A stretch of DNA of 64,000 bases from positions 4,671,501 through 4,735,500 of the forward strand of contig NZ_CP109446.1 in the NCBI RefSeq assembly GCF_036227265.1, given 5' to 3'. Within the stretch, counting starts at the first letter, position 1; each line of letters starts with the position of its first letter. This DNA comes from Streptomyces sp. NBC_01476 (GTDB lineage: Bacteria > Actinomycetota > Actinomycetes > Streptomycetales > Streptomycetaceae). The position numbers and the translations under genes were made by a program. The notes beneath the pieces were generated by a model. That model searched no databases. It worked only from the letters and a program-made list of their open reading frames with translations, and was not told the origin of the DNA. This document shows, one piece after another, positions 35,730 to 44,615 of this stretch.

Positions 35730-36604
35730 GAGGTGGCCTGGTGCCTTTCGCTTCGGGCGTGGTGGCGGCCGATCGCGCGGGTGCGCAGCCGGCCGGTCGC
35801 GGGGTCGGTGTCGACGTCGATCCGGATGCCGTAGACCTCGGTCAGCCGGTGCGGCGTCAAGACGTCCTCGGGTGCGCCGTCGGCGACGATGCGTCCCGCG
35901 TGGAGCAGGGTGACCCGGTCGGCGACGGCCGCCGCCTGGTCGAGGTCGTGCAGGACCACGCCGACCGCGATCCCGTGGTCGTCGGCGAGGTCGCGGATCA
36001 GGTCGAGGAGTTCGACCTGGTAGCGCAGGTCGAGGTACGTGGTCGGCTCGTCGAGGAGGAGTACGCCGGTCTCCTGGGCGAGGCAGCCGGCGAGCCACAC
36101 CCGCTGGAGCTGTCCGCCGGAGAGGTGGTCGACGCCGCGTCCGGCCAGGTCCTCCAGGCCGGTCAGGCCGAGCGCCCGGTCGACCGCGGCGGCGCCGCCG
36201 GGGTCGGGGCGGCCCCAGCGGCCCCGGTACGGGTAGCGGCCGAACTCGACGACGTCGCGGACGCTGAGTCCGCTGGGGGTGGGCCGGCCCTGCGTCAGGA
36301 GGGCGACGCGGCGGGCGAACTCACGGGCCGACAGCTCCCAGCCGTCCAGGGCGGACGCGGTGCCGCCGTCGAGGGCGAGGGTTCCGGCCCTGGCGGGCTG
36401 CAGGCGGGCGAGCGTACGCAGGAGCGTCGACTTCCCGCTGCCGTTGGGACCGACGAGCGCGGTGACCTCGGCGGGCCTGAGCGTGATCGCGGCGCCGTGC
36501 ACGACGTCGACCCCGTCGTACGCCACGGTCACGCCGTCGGCGGCCAGTTCATGACCGCGGCGCGGCGCCGGCACCGCACCCGTTGGGCCTGCTGCAACTC
36601 TCAC
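35726..36604 (-). CDS. Siderophore ABC transporter ATP-binding protein
   Basis: 292 residues. Walker A GPNGSGKST (about 52-60), Q-loop LLTQGRPTPSGLSV, signature LSGGQLQRVWLAG, Walker B VLLLDEPTTYLD and H-loop VVLHDLDQA, all intact: an FhuC/FepC-type ATPase. The formal start is GTG 36604, only 10 bases from the iron box, so the mRNA may be nearly leaderless or the true start may lie slightly downstream. It is the first gene of the ATPase, binding protein, permease operon. Confidence 0.93.
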   Translation of the reverse strand: MRVAAGPTGAVPAPRRGHELAADGVTVAYDGVDVVHGAAITLRPAEVTALVGPNGSGKSTLLRTLARLQPARAGTLALDGGTASALDGWELSAREFARRVALLTQGRPTPSGLSVRDVVEFGRYPYRGRWGRPDPGGAAAVDRALGLTGLEDLAGRGVDHLSGGQLQRVWLAGCLAQETGVLLLDEPTTYLDLRYQVELLDLIRDLADDHGIAVGVVLHDLDQAAAVADRVTLLHAGRIVADGAPEDVLTPHRLTEVYGIRIDVDTDPATGRLRTRAIGRHHARSERHQATS

Positions 36605-36614
36605 GGCCGACAGA

Positions 36615-36633
36615 TTAGCTTAGCCTTACCTAA
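36615..36633 (-). promoter_or_regulatory. Iron box (DmdR/IdeR-type operator)
   Basis: On the minus strand it reads TTAGGTAAGGCTAAGCTAA, 17 of 19 matches to the IdeR/DmdR consensus TTAGGTTAGGCTAACCTAA. It sits immediately before the siderophore uptake operon, so iron-loaded DmdR should block transcription. Confidence 0.9.
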
Positions 36634-36923
36634 CCGATACGAGGGGGGCGTGGTTGCGCCGCTGGGATGGTGGTTGGGGTGGGGGTGGTCCGGAGGCGAA
36701 CCGCCCGGGGCGAACCGTCCGGACGCCGTGGGTTCGGGCAGCCAGGACCCCGGCGGGAAGGGCCCCGGACGCCCGTGGGCCGGCTGACCGGACGGGGTCT
36801 GATCGGTCGGCCGGTCACCGGCCCGTTCCGGCCGGGTGCCGCCGGACCGGGCCGCCGACCGGGCCGGGGGTCGGCCGGGCGGCTGGGCCGGCCGCCGGCC
36901 GGGCGGGTGCTGAACGGTGCTGG

Positions 36924-37838
36924 TCAGGGGAGGGCGTAGCCGACGTGGGTGAGGCGTTCCGACAGCTCCCACAGGGTGCGGCCGATGGCCGGATCCGCTG
37001 CCGTGGCGGGGAGTTTGACCGGGCCGGGCGCGCCGCGGGTCTCCATCCGTCCGGTGGGGCCGATGAAGGCGGCGGGCGCGATGCCGGGCTCGGTGGCGGC
37101 GTAGAGGGAAGGCAGCGCGGCCTCCTCGGGGCGCTGCCCCAGCACGCGTTCCATGGCCACTCCGACAACCGCCTTGACCAGCCGGGGCACATGGCGCTGG
37201 ATGCCGGTGTTCGCGGACCCCGGGTGGACGGCGACGGCGGTCAGCGGCGTGGCCGCCGCCCGGCGGGCCAGCTCCTGGGTGAAGACGACGTTCGCGTACT
37301 TGGAGAGGGCGTAGGCGCTCATCGGCGTGTACTTCCGTTCGCCCGCCACGTCGTCGAAGGTCAGGCCGCGGTTGCGGGCGACCAGGGCGCTCACCGTGAC
37401 GACCCGGGCGCTTTCGGCCCGCAGCAGCGCGGGGAGCAGCCGGCCGGTGAGTGCGAAGTGGCCGAGATGGTTCGTGCCGAAGGTCAGCTCGAAGCCGTCC
37501 TTGGTGGTGCGGCGTTCGGGCACCGCCATCACACCGGCGTTGTTGATCAGCAGGTCGAGCGGCCGGTCCAGGGCGATGACCGCTGCCGCGGCCTCCTCGA
37601 CCGACGCGAGATCGGCGAGGTCGAGCCGGACCGGCAGGAGGCCGGCGCCCGGCACTTCCCGGGTGATGGCGGCGGCGGCCTCCTCCAGCGAGGCGGGCGT
37701 ACGGCCGGCCAGCAGCACGGTCGCGCCGGCCCGGGCCAGTTCGAGTGCGGTGATACGGCCGAGGCCGGAGTTGGCACCGGTGACCAGCGCGAGCTTGCCG
37801 TGCTGGGCGGGGATGTCGGCAACGGTCCAGGCGGACAT
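36924..37838 (-). CDS. Short-chain dehydrogenase/reductase
   Basis: 304 residues. NAD(P)-binding TGANSGLGRITALELARAG (about 20-38), LDLLINNAGVM (about 95-106), catalytic Ser in VVTVSALVARN and the YxxxK in AYALSKYANVVF (about 175). The sequence resembles the retinol dehydrogenase/WWOX-like group of bacterial SDRs. It is the second gene after the alpha/beta hydrolase, about 65 bases downstream, with GGAGCC before its ATG. The substrate is unknown; the pair suggests ester or ketone breakdown. Confidence 0.9.
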   Translation of the reverse strand: MSAWTVADIPAQHGKLALVTGANSGLGRITALELARAGATVLLAGRTPASLEEAAAAITREVPGAGLLPVRLDLADLASVEEAAAAVIALDRPLDLLINNAGVMAVPERRTTKDGFELTFGTNHLGHFALTGRLLPALLRAESARVVTVSALVARNRGLTFDDVAGERKYTPMSAYALSKYANVVFTQELARRAAATPLTAVAVHPGSANTGIQRHVPRLVKAVVGVAMERVLGQRPEEAALPSLYAATEPGIAPAAFIGPTGRMETRGAPGPVKLPATAADPAIGRTLWELSERLTHVGYALP

Positions 37839-37904
37839 GAGGGCTCCTTGGGGGGCGGGGTGTACGGGCGGGGGGGTACGGAGTCGGGGTGGGCCGGAGG
37901 GCGA

Positions 37905-38879
37905 TCAGGCGAGCAGGGCGTCGATCCAGTCCGTGGTGCGCTGAAGGGCCAGGGCGGCCAGCGGGGTGCCCATGTTGGTGAAGGCGTGCGCCCCTTCCGG
38001 CCAGACGTCGAGGTCGGCGTGTCCGCCGGCCAACTGCCAGGCGGTGGCGAGGAACACGGAGTCGTCGCGGAGCGGGTCGAGGGCGCCGACGGTGAAGAGC
38101 GCGGGGGGCAGTCCGGTGAGGTCGGCGTAGAGCGGGGAGAGTTCCGGGTCGCGGCGGGCCTCCGCGTCCAGGCCGGGGAGCCCCAGCGTGGTGAGGCCCT
38201 CGATCCAGGTGCGGGGCAGGACCAGGGTGGTGTGGTCGGACCGGCGGACGCTGGGCGTGTACGACATGTCGTACGCCCCGCAGTCCAGCAGCGCGCCCGC
38301 CAGCAGCGCGAACGCCGGATCGCCCTGGTCGCGCAGCCGGAGGGCGACCGTGGCGGCCAGGTGGCCGCCGGCCGAGATGCCGCCGATCAGCAGCCGGCCG
38401 GCGCCGAACCGGGGACCGGCCTGGCCGGCCGCCCAGCGGGCCGCGGCCAGGCACTCCTCGATCTGGACCGCGATCGTCGACTCCGGGACCAGCCGGTAGG
38501 CGGGGCTGACCACGGCGACCTGGCAGGTACGGGCGATGTGATCGTTGACCGCCTCGTCGTCCTCCGGGGTGCCGGCCGCCCAGCCGCCGCCGTGGATGCG
38601 CAGATAGACCGCGCGGATGTCGCCCTCGGGGGTGAAGACCCGCAGCCGCAGCGGCCCGGCCGGGCCGTCCACGGTGATGTCCTCGGGCACGAGTTGGGAG
38701 GCCGGCTGCGCCGGGGAGGTGAGAGCACGCAGTGCGGCGAGCCCCTCGGGGGTCGTGACATCGGGCTGCGGCATCTGGGCCAGTACGAGGTTGGCCTGCC
38801 GCTGGGCGGCGAGCACATCGGGGTCGAGGCCGGTGACGAACGGGGAGCGGGCGCCGGCGAAGGAAACGGATGCGGACAC
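37905..38879 (-). CDS. Alpha/beta hydrolase of the hormone-sensitive-lipase (HSL) family
   Basis: 324 residues from GTG 38879 with AAAGG about 9 nt upstream. Oxyanion motif HGGGW (about 120), nucleophile GISAGG (about 190), Asp in VGALDPLRDDS (about 270) and His in WPEGAHAFTNM (about 300): a complete catalytic triad of the acetyl-hydrolase/esterase group. It is the first gene of an operon with the SDR and is divergent from the TetR gene, whose operators probably lie between them. Confidence 0.92.
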   Translation of the reverse strand: MSASVSFAGARSPFVTGLDPDVLAAQRQANLVLAQMPQPDVTTPEGLAALRALTSPAQPASQLVPEDITVDGPAGPLRLRVFTPEGDIRAVYLRIHGGGWAAGTPEDDEAVNDHIARTCQVAVVSPAYRLVPESTIAVQIEECLAAARWAAGQAGPRFGAGRLLIGGISAGGHLAATVALRLRDQGDPAFALLAGALLDCGAYDMSYTPSVRRSDHTTLVLPRTWIEGLTTLGLPGLDAEARRDPELSPLYADLTGLPPALFTVGALDPLRDDSVFLATAWQLAGGHADLDVWPEGAHAFTNMGTPLAALALQRTTDWIDALLA

Positions 38880-39261
38880 GGTGACGGGCCTTTCGGGAGG
38901 AGGGCGGGGGGAGCGGTGCCGGAAGGAGAAGCGGGACGGCTGAGGGGGCGAACCGGCCGGAGGGGCCGGGCTGTTCGCGCCCCACGCGCGGCTCAGGGGG
39001 CGGAGGCGCCCGCCGTGGTCGGCGCACTGCTCACGCGGCGGAGGCGCCCGCCGAGGGCGGCGCACAGCTCGCGCGGCGGAGGCGCCCGCCGAGGTCGAGG
39101 TGAAGGAGCCCACGGGCCGCGCGCACCGCTCGGGCGAGCTGTTCGGCGGTGGCGGCTCCGATGCCGCTGCCCGCGCCGCTGCCCGCGCCGGTGACCGTGC
39201 GGTCCTGCCGGTGAATCTCCGCATGGCGGTTCCCTGCTGTCCGTTGCCCGGCCCGTCCTTC
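38880..39261. other. Intergenic region with SDR relic and short tandem repeat
   Basis: About 380 bases upstream of the hydrolase. At about 39120-39220 the minus strand keeps an SDR-like nucleotide-binding motif (TGAGSGAGSGIGAATAEQLAR) with nothing after it, a likely relic. Next to it lies the repeat at 38999-39091. Confidence 0.4.
38999..39091. repeat. 38-bp tandem repeat, three copies of a 17-bp core
   Basis: The core GGCGGAGGCGCCCGCCG occurs at 38999, 39037 and 39075, exactly 38 bases apart, with similar spacers (GGCGCACTGCTC, GGCGCACAGCTC). Confidence 0.75.
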
Positions 39262-39409
39262 TGACTAACCGGTTGATTGAAGTGAAGCGGCGCGGCAGTC
39301 GATTGTCAACCACCTGGTTAGTCGCACCATCTGAACTGCATCTTTCATGCGACTATCCGGTTAGTCGTATTCCGCTCCGAAGCTCCGCAGATGTCAACCG
39401 ATTGGTTAG
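39262..39409. promoter_or_regulatory. Four evenly spaced palindromes, likely TetR operators
   Basis: Sites are ACTAACCGGTTGAT (centre 39270.5), CAACCacctGGTTAG (39313.5), GACTATCCGGTTAGTC (39358.5) and CAACCgattGGTTAG (39401.5). Spacings are 43, 45 and 43 bases. Sites 1 and 3 have joined half-sites; sites 2 and 4 have a 4-base gap. They lie between the divergent hydrolase and TetR genes, the last one 17 bases before the TetR start. Confidence 0.75.
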
Positions 39410-39425
39410 TTGCTAAGCTGCCGGC

Positions 39426-40007
39426 ATGGCAGGAGACGCACAAGCGACCAGAGACCGGCTGCTGAACGCCGCCGCGCAGGAGTTCGCCGAGTACGGGATC
39501 GCGGGCGGCCGGGTCGATCGGATCGCCCTGGCGGCCCGCTCGAACAAGGCGCAGATCTACCACTACTTCGGCAGCAAGGAGGCCCTCTTCGACGCGGTCT
39601 TCGACCGTCTCGTGGTGCGGACGACGGACGAGATCGCCATGGACGCGGCCGACCTCCCGGGGTACGCGGGCCGGCTCTTCGACGGCTACGAGGACCACCC
39701 GGAGGTGGCCAGGCTGGCCACCTGGTACCGGCTGGAGCGGGCCGAACGGCACGATCCGATCCAGTCGATCGTCGACTCCAGCCACGCGAAGATCGCCGCG
39801 ATCGACAAGGCACAGCGCGACGGGCTGCTCCCGGACCACTTCTCCGCGACGGACCTGCTGACGCTGGTGCTCACGCTGGCGGGCCTGTGGACCGCCCAGA
39901 CGCCGGAATACCACTCGGTGGCCCGCAAGAGCAGCCGGTCGGCCCGTCGGCAGCTGGTGACGGACGCGGTGCGGGCGGTGCTCAACCCGCCGCCGGACCG
40001 GCGGTAG
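39426..40007 (+). CDS. TetR-family transcriptional repressor
   Basis: 193 residues. N-terminal helix-turn-helix (LLNAAAQEFAEYGIAGGRVD, SNKAQIYHYFGSKEALFDAVF), then a ligand domain of nine or so helices. No clear ribosome-binding site precedes ATG 39426, so a leaderless mRNA is possible. The palindromes between it and the divergent hydrolase-SDR operon suggest that it represses itself and that operon and is released by their substrate. The C-terminal part resembles AcrR-like regulators with DUF1956-type pockets, but not clearly enough to name. Confidence 0.92.
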   Translation: MAGDAQATRDRLLNAAAQEFAEYGIAGGRVDRIALAARSNKAQIYHYFGSKEALFDAVFDRLVVRTTDEIAMDAADLPGYAGRLFDGYEDHPEVARLATWYRLERAERHDPIQSIVDSSHAKIAAIDKAQRDGLLPDHFSATDLLTLVLTLAGLWTAQTPEYHSVARKSSRSARRQLVTDAVRAVLNPPPDRR

Positions 40008-40041
40008 CCCACGGCGGCCGGCGGACCGTGTCGCCGGACTG

Positions 40042-42225
40042 TCAGACGGTCACCTTGAGCAGCAGCAGCGCCACGTCGTCGGCGAGGCGTTCGGCCGGGG
40101 AGGTGGCCCGCAGAAGGGCGTCGGCGAGGGCGTCGAGATGTTCGGCGCCGTGGTCCTCCAGCAGCTCGGACAGGCGCAGGGTGGAGAAGTCGAGGTCCTC
40201 GCCGCGGGTCTCGACCAGGCCGTCGGTGTAGAGGACGAGCACCGACCCCGGGAGCAGCGGTACGTCGGTGACCGTGAAGTCGGCCTTCGCGTCGATGCCG
40301 AGCAGCAGGCCGGGCGGCACCGGTACGACGGTGGTCCCGCCCGCCGGGTCGCGCAGCAGCGGCGGCGGGTGGCCGGCGCTCGCCAGCCGTACCACCGAGG
40401 TCACCGGGTCGTAGTGGGCGTACAGGCAGCTGGTGAAGAGCCCGGGGTCGAGGTCGGTGAGCAGCCGGTTGACCTGGCTGAGCACGGTGTCGGGGGCGGT
40501 GTTCGCGGTGGCCCGCACCGCGGTCCGCACCTGGCCCATCAGCGCCGCCGCGTTCACGTTGTGGCCCTGGACGTCACCGATGACGGCGACCGTGCTGCCG
40601 TCGTCGAGCGGGACCAGGTCGAAGAAGTCACCGCCGATCTCGACGCCCTCCGTGGCGGCGCGGTAGCGGAAGGCGGTCTCCAGGCCGGGCACCGCCGGCA
40701 GTGACCTGGGCAGCAGCGCGGACTGCAGGCTGCGGACGAGCTGGTGCTGGGTGTCGTAGAGCCGCGCCCGGTCGAAGGCCTGGGCGACCACGCTGGACAG
40801 CGAGAGCAGGACAGCCCGTTCGTCCGGCGGGAACGGATGCGGCTGGTCGTAGGCGAGGACGAGGCCGCCGATCGCCCGGTCGGAGATGATCAGCGGGAGG
40901 TGCGCCCACGCCTGGCGGGAGGGGTCGGGTTCGATGCCCGGTGCGTGCCTGCGCAGTTCGTCGGGCGAGGACGAGAAGAGCGGGACGCGGTCGGCCAGGG
41001 CGCGCGCCGACGGGGTGCCGGAGGAGAGCGGCAGATTGTCGTACTGGTCGAGGGCGCCCGGCGGGTAGCCGTGGGTGCCGAGCAGCGTCAGCCTGCCGCT
41101 CTCCGCGCTGAACACCGCCACCGCCTGCGCGCCGAAGACCGGCAGGGAGTGGACGGCCAGGGTGTCGATCACGTCTCCCACGCCAACGGCCTGGGCGAGG
41201 GCGGCGGCGAGTTGGGTGAGCCGGTAGAGGGCGCCGCCGCGGGCGCTCGGGGGGACGGGAGAGGCGGGGAGCGTCGCCTGCTCGTCCATCGTGCCGGCCG
41301 GCGTGATCCGGACGTTCATCACCCGCTCGCCCGGGCGGACCTCGAAGGTGAGTGCCTGCCCGGTGGGCCGGCGGATGGTGAACGCCACCGGCTGGCGGCC
41401 GAAGAGCGCCGTACGGTAGCGGTCCTCGGCGGTGGGGTCGTCCAGCCAGGGGAGCACCTCCCGGGGGCGTCTGCCGAGCAGCTGGGCGGGGCTCGCGCCG
41501 AGCAGCCGGGCGGCGGCGGCGTTCATGTGCAGCACCCGGCCGGTCAGGTCGAGCGTGCAGGCGCCCTCCGGCATGAGTTCGGTGAAGTCGGCGGCGGCCA
41601 TCGCCTCCGACCGGCCGGGCCGGCGGTCGCGGGGCGGCAGGACGTCCACCGGGGTGCCCGCGGAGGAGGCAGCGCCCGAGCGGACCACCCGGCGTACCAG
41701 CGGTGCCAGCCGCCGCGCGGTGGCGGCGCCGGTGGCCGCCTCGGCCGGCGCCACCGTCCGGGCGTGGCAGCCGTCCCACAGCAGGGAGAGGACACCCAGC
41801 ACCTCACCATCTCCCGGTCCGTCCCCGTGTCCGTCTCCCAGTCCGTTCCCTTGTCCGTCCTCCTGCTCCTCCCGCTGGTCGTCCGCGCCGAAGATCGGCA
41901 CCGCGAGCACGGCGAACGGGTAGGGGATGGTGACCGAGCCGTCGTGGAAACGCGCCACCGGCTGTCCGTCCGAGCCCTGCACGGCCTGCCAGACCTGGCG
42001 CCGTTCGCGTGCCGCCATGGGCACGGGCACCTGGTAGTGCAGCGGCACCGTGTGCCAGGGGGTGCAGAGCTCCTGCGGGATGCCGCTGATCAGCAGCATC
42101 CGCAGCAGGGACGCGGCCGGATCCATGACATAGAGGGAGCCGCCGTAGGCGCCGGCCTCCCGAATGGCCTCGGTCAGCAGCCGGCTCGCGCGCCGACCAC
42201 CTGACATTTGCCACCAAGAGGGCAT
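40042..42225 (-). CDS. PAS/GAF/SpoIIE-type PP2C serine phosphatase
   Basis: 727 residues from ATG 42225 (ATG 42207 is also possible). An N-terminal GAF-like sensor with a low-complexity Gly/Asp insert (GNGLGDGHGDGPGDG, about 41815-41860) is followed by a PAS domain (about 195-290), a GAF domain (about 325-480) and a SpoIIE PP2C domain (about 500-727). The metal sites are EIGGDFFDLV, VIGDVQGHN, LVLYTDGLVE and LADDVALLLL. Such proteins dephosphorylate anti-anti-sigma factors in response to a small ligand or redox signal, steering an alternative sigma factor. No anti-sigma kinase domain is fused, and no partner gene lies beside it. Confidence 0.92.
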   Translation of the reverse strand: MPSWWQMSGGRRASRLLTEAIREAGAYGGSLYVMDPAASLLRMLLISGIPQELCTPWHTVPLHYQVPVPMAARERRQVWQAVQGSDGQPVARFHDGSVTIPYPFAVLAVPIFGADDQREEQEDGQGNGLGDGHGDGPGDGEVLGVLSLLWDGCHARTVAPAEAATGAATARRLAPLVRRVVRSGAASSAGTPVDVLPPRDRRPGRSEAMAAADFTELMPEGACTLDLTGRVLHMNAAAARLLGASPAQLLGRRPREVLPWLDDPTAEDRYRTALFGRQPVAFTIRRPTGQALTFEVRPGERVMNVRITPAGTMDEQATLPASPVPPSARGGALYRLTQLAAALAQAVGVGDVIDTLAVHSLPVFGAQAVAVFSAESGRLTLLGTHGYPPGALDQYDNLPLSSGTPSARALADRVPLFSSSPDELRRHAPGIEPDPSRQAWAHLPLIISDRAIGGLVLAYDQPHPFPPDERAVLLSLSSVVAQAFDRARLYDTQHQLVRSLQSALLPRSLPAVPGLETAFRYRAATEGVEIGGDFFDLVPLDDGSTVAVIGDVQGHNVNAAALMGQVRTAVRATANTAPDTVLSQVNRLLTDLDPGLFTSCLYAHYDPVTSVVRLASAGHPPPLLRDPAGGTTVVPVPPGLLLGIDAKADFTVTDVPLLPGSVLVLYTDGLVETRGEDLDFSTLRLSELLEDHGAEHLDALADALLRATSPAERLADDVALLLLKVTV

Positions 42226-42430
42226 AGACCGAGCGTAACCGCCCACAGCCCGCGGTGGCCCGTGATGGACGGAAAGTCTCGCGGTACGGGAGATCCGCCG
42301 GCCGTCAGCACCGGGCGCGGCTGTGCCTCCTCCGTACGGGTGACGGACCAATCCGCCTGCCCGGCCGTGACGAAGCAGGTCGCGAAGTGCCCGCGGACAG
42401 AGCGGGCGCGCTGTGGAGAGATGGGGCGTG

Positions 42431-42600
42431 ATGGGCGCGGAGCGCATCGACACCCGGCTGCTGGCGGAACTCACCGAGCAGTCACAGGACCTGAACAGTG
42501 ACGCCGTGCGGATCACCGCGCAGGCGCTGGGCGACTTCACCGAGGACGCGGGGCCGGAACGGCCGCGGCGCTGGTGGCGGCGCGGCGGGGCACTCGCCGG
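42431..42600 (+). pseudogene. Remnant of a ferritin-like (TAT-exported) protein N-terminus
   Basis: The sequence GAERIDTRLLAELTEQSQDL..FTEDA..RRWWRRGGALAGAAG looks like the start of actinomycete ferritin-like proteins, where this stretch precedes a membrane or TAT segment and then helices. Here the following frame turns to Arg/Gly low complexity and runs into the next gene. About 50 codons remain. Family recognition is from memory. Confidence 0.35.
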
Positions 42601-42709
42601 GGCCGCCGGGCCCCCAGGGGACCGCCGTACAGGTGGTCAAGGGGGACGCCACCGCTGTTACCGTCGCCGCCATCGGGGAGGCGACGTCCGGCACGGGCAA
42701 GGTGGACCC

Positions 42710-43147
42710 ATGGACCAGCCCAGTTTCCTCACCGTCTTCCGCGGCACCGCCCGGGTGATCGCCGCGGCCGGCCTGGCCGTGGACGCGTATGTGCACGCCA
42801 AACTCGCCTCGCAGTACGACGCGGTCACCGCCACCTGGAGCCAGGGCGACCTCTTCCGTGCCGAGGCCGGCCTCGCGTCGCTGGCCGCGCTCCTCGTCCT
42901 GGTCTGGCGCCGGGCGTTCGTCGATGCCTTCGCCCTGCTCGTCGCCCTGGCCGGGCTCTTCGCGATCCTGCTCTACCGCTACGTCGACGTCGGCACGCTG
43001 GGCCCGCTGCCCAACATGTACGAGCCGGTCTGGTTCGCCGACAAGACGCGCACCGTGGTCTCCCAGGTGGTGGCCGCGGTCGCGACCGTCTTCCTGCTGC
43101 TCACCACGTGGGTGAGCCGTATCCACGCACGGCGGGCGCTGCGCTGA
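42710..43147 (+). CDS. Small membrane protein, four TM helices
   Basis: 145 residues from ATG 42710, with AAGGTGG just upstream. TM segments at about 9-25, 45-62, 68-87 and 115-132 (FLTVFRGTARVIAAAGLAVDA; AGLASLAALLVLVW; AFALLVALAGLFAILLY; VVAAVATVFLLLTTW). The extracytoplasmic loop LGPLPNMYEPVW is typical of small actinomycete integral proteins of unknown role. The frame is open upstream into the ferritin-like remnant, but that part is not membrane-protein-like. Not assigned to a family. Confidence 0.7.
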   Translation: MDQPSFLTVFRGTARVIAAAGLAVDAYVHAKLASQYDAVTATWSQGDLFRAEAGLASLAALLVLVWRRAFVDAFALLVALAGLFAILLYRYVDVGTLGPLPNMYEPVWFADKTRTVVSQVVAAVATVFLLLTTWVSRIHARRALR

Positions 43148-43569
43148 ACAAGAGCCGCGCGGCGGCCGGGCCGGGCCGAGCCGGCCCGGCCTCCGATGAT
43201 GTCCAGATAGGGACGTGTCGCTTTTTGGACACAGAGTGACCGGAGGTGGCAAAAGCGCAGCTCGCGGGGGTAACCGCCGGGTGGCACACGCGCTTTCCGG
43301 CGGAAAAGCCGCTAGGCGCCGGACCGCGGCATCGGGTAATTATCTGAAGCGGCGAACTCGCGGTGGACATCTCCGCCCGGGAGCGCCGTGGCATCGCGAG
43401 ATGCCGCCGGTCGCGGCTCCCCCGAGTCGCCGCGTCCGGATCCGCAGATGGCAGCAACCGGCACGCTCGCCCGGTTTCCCGGGGGGGAGCCATCCGTCGG
43501 AAGGGTGGGGCCCGGCACGGCCCGCCGGTCCCCACCCACCCCCAGGCATCCTCAGCCCGCCGCCACGAC
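43148..43569. other. Gap with no recognised gene
   Basis: About 420 bases between the membrane protein and the convergent regulator gene. No coherent frame, and nothing else identified beyond a small GTGTC...GACAC hairpin near 43214. Confidence 0.4.
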
Positions 43570-44574
43570 TCAGCGCCGTACCGCCCGGCTGAATTCGGGG
43601 TCCTGCGCGAGCTTGAGGCCCGCTTCGAAGCGGCTGGTCGCACCGAGCCGCTCCATGAGTTTGGTGACCGCGCGCTGGACCGTACGGCGGCTGACGCCCA
43701 TCTTCCGGGCGATCTGGTCGTCGCTCAGGCCGCCGGCCATCAGCCGGATGACGGTCCTTTCCTGCGGGGCGAGTTCGGTGTCGCCGGGGGAGGCCGCGGC
43801 CGGCGGCTCGTACGGGACCGCCCGCAGCCAGAGGTCCTCGAAGACCGCGATCTGCGCCTGGATGAGCGCCGAGCCGCGGACCACGACCACCAGGTGCGGG
43901 TCGCCGGGCACCGGCGGGTTGCCGCGGAAGGCGGCCACCTGGCCGTCGTAGATGATCATGTCGTAGGGGGCGTGGTCGATCAGCCGGACCGCGACGCCCA
44001 TCTCGGTCAGCTCCCGCAGATAGCGGTTGAACTGCGGGTTGGAGACGGCGGACTGCGGATAGACCGTCCGGTTGCGGACGCCCCGGCGGATCATCTCCTC
44101 GTCCTGGCGCGCCGAGGTGTGCAGCACGTCCATCGGGGCCACCGGGCCGGGGTGGATCGAGTCGGAGGTGTGGCGGACGGTGCTGTCGAGCTCGCGGAGC
44201 ACCCGGACCTTCTGCCGCCGGTCGCTGTAGTACTCCACCTCGACCAGGGACGCCTCGCGGGCGACGGCCGGGCGGTAGACGGTGAGCAGCGAGCCGGTGA
44301 GCTCCTGCAGGTCGGCCGCGGTGCGCACCTGCTCGGCGGCGGTGGCGCGGTAGGCGTCCATGGTCCGGGTGAGCGCGGTGTCGGGGTCGACCGGTTCGAG
44401 TACGCCGTCCTCGTGGCGGATCAGGCCGAGCCGGGTCAGCCGCTGCCGGCCGCGTTCGGTCTGCTCGCGGTCCAGGCCGGCGGCCTTGCCCAGTTCCGCC
44501 TCGGAGGTGGCCGCACCGCGGGCGCGGAGCGTTTGGTAGAGCACCAGTGCGGGTGTCTCGTCGTCGTCCTGCAT
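43570..44574 (-). CDS. TrmB-like/LuxR-type transcriptional regulator
   Basis: 334 residues. The N-terminus looks like a TrmB winged helix (ALVLYQTLRARGAATSEAELGKAAGL). The middle resembles the phospholipase-D-like sensor region of such regulators (MDVLHTSARQDEEMIRRGVRNRTVYP, VRLIDHAPYDMIIYDGQVAAF). The C-terminus (about 270-330) is a LuxR helix-turn-helix with LAPQERTVIRLMAGGLSDDQIARKMGVSRRTVQRAV. This layout is common in Streptomyces. Target genes and signal are unknown. Confidence 0.88.
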   Translation of the reverse strand: MQDDDETPALVLYQTLRARGAATSEAELGKAAGLDREQTERGRQRLTRLGLIRHEDGVLEPVDPDTALTRTMDAYRATAAEQVRTAADLQELTGSLLTVYRPAVAREASLVEVEYYSDRRQKVRVLRELDSTVRHTSDSIHPGPVAPMDVLHTSARQDEEMIRRGVRNRTVYPQSAVSNPQFNRYLRELTEMGVAVRLIDHAPYDMIIYDGQVAAFRGNPPVPGDPHLVVVVRGSALIQAQIAVFEDLWLRAVPYEPPAAASPGDTELAPQERTVIRLMAGGLSDDQIARKMGVSRRTVQRAVTKLMERLGATSRFEAGLKLAQDPEFSRAVRR

Positions 44575-44615
44575 CGGACGGCCCCTCCGGACAGCAACTC
44601 AGGGGTTCGAAGTGC

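Noticed and set aside
36654..39194. Plus-strand open frame of about 846 codons
   Set aside because: It runs antisense through an SDR and a hydrolase that both have complete catalytic motifs.
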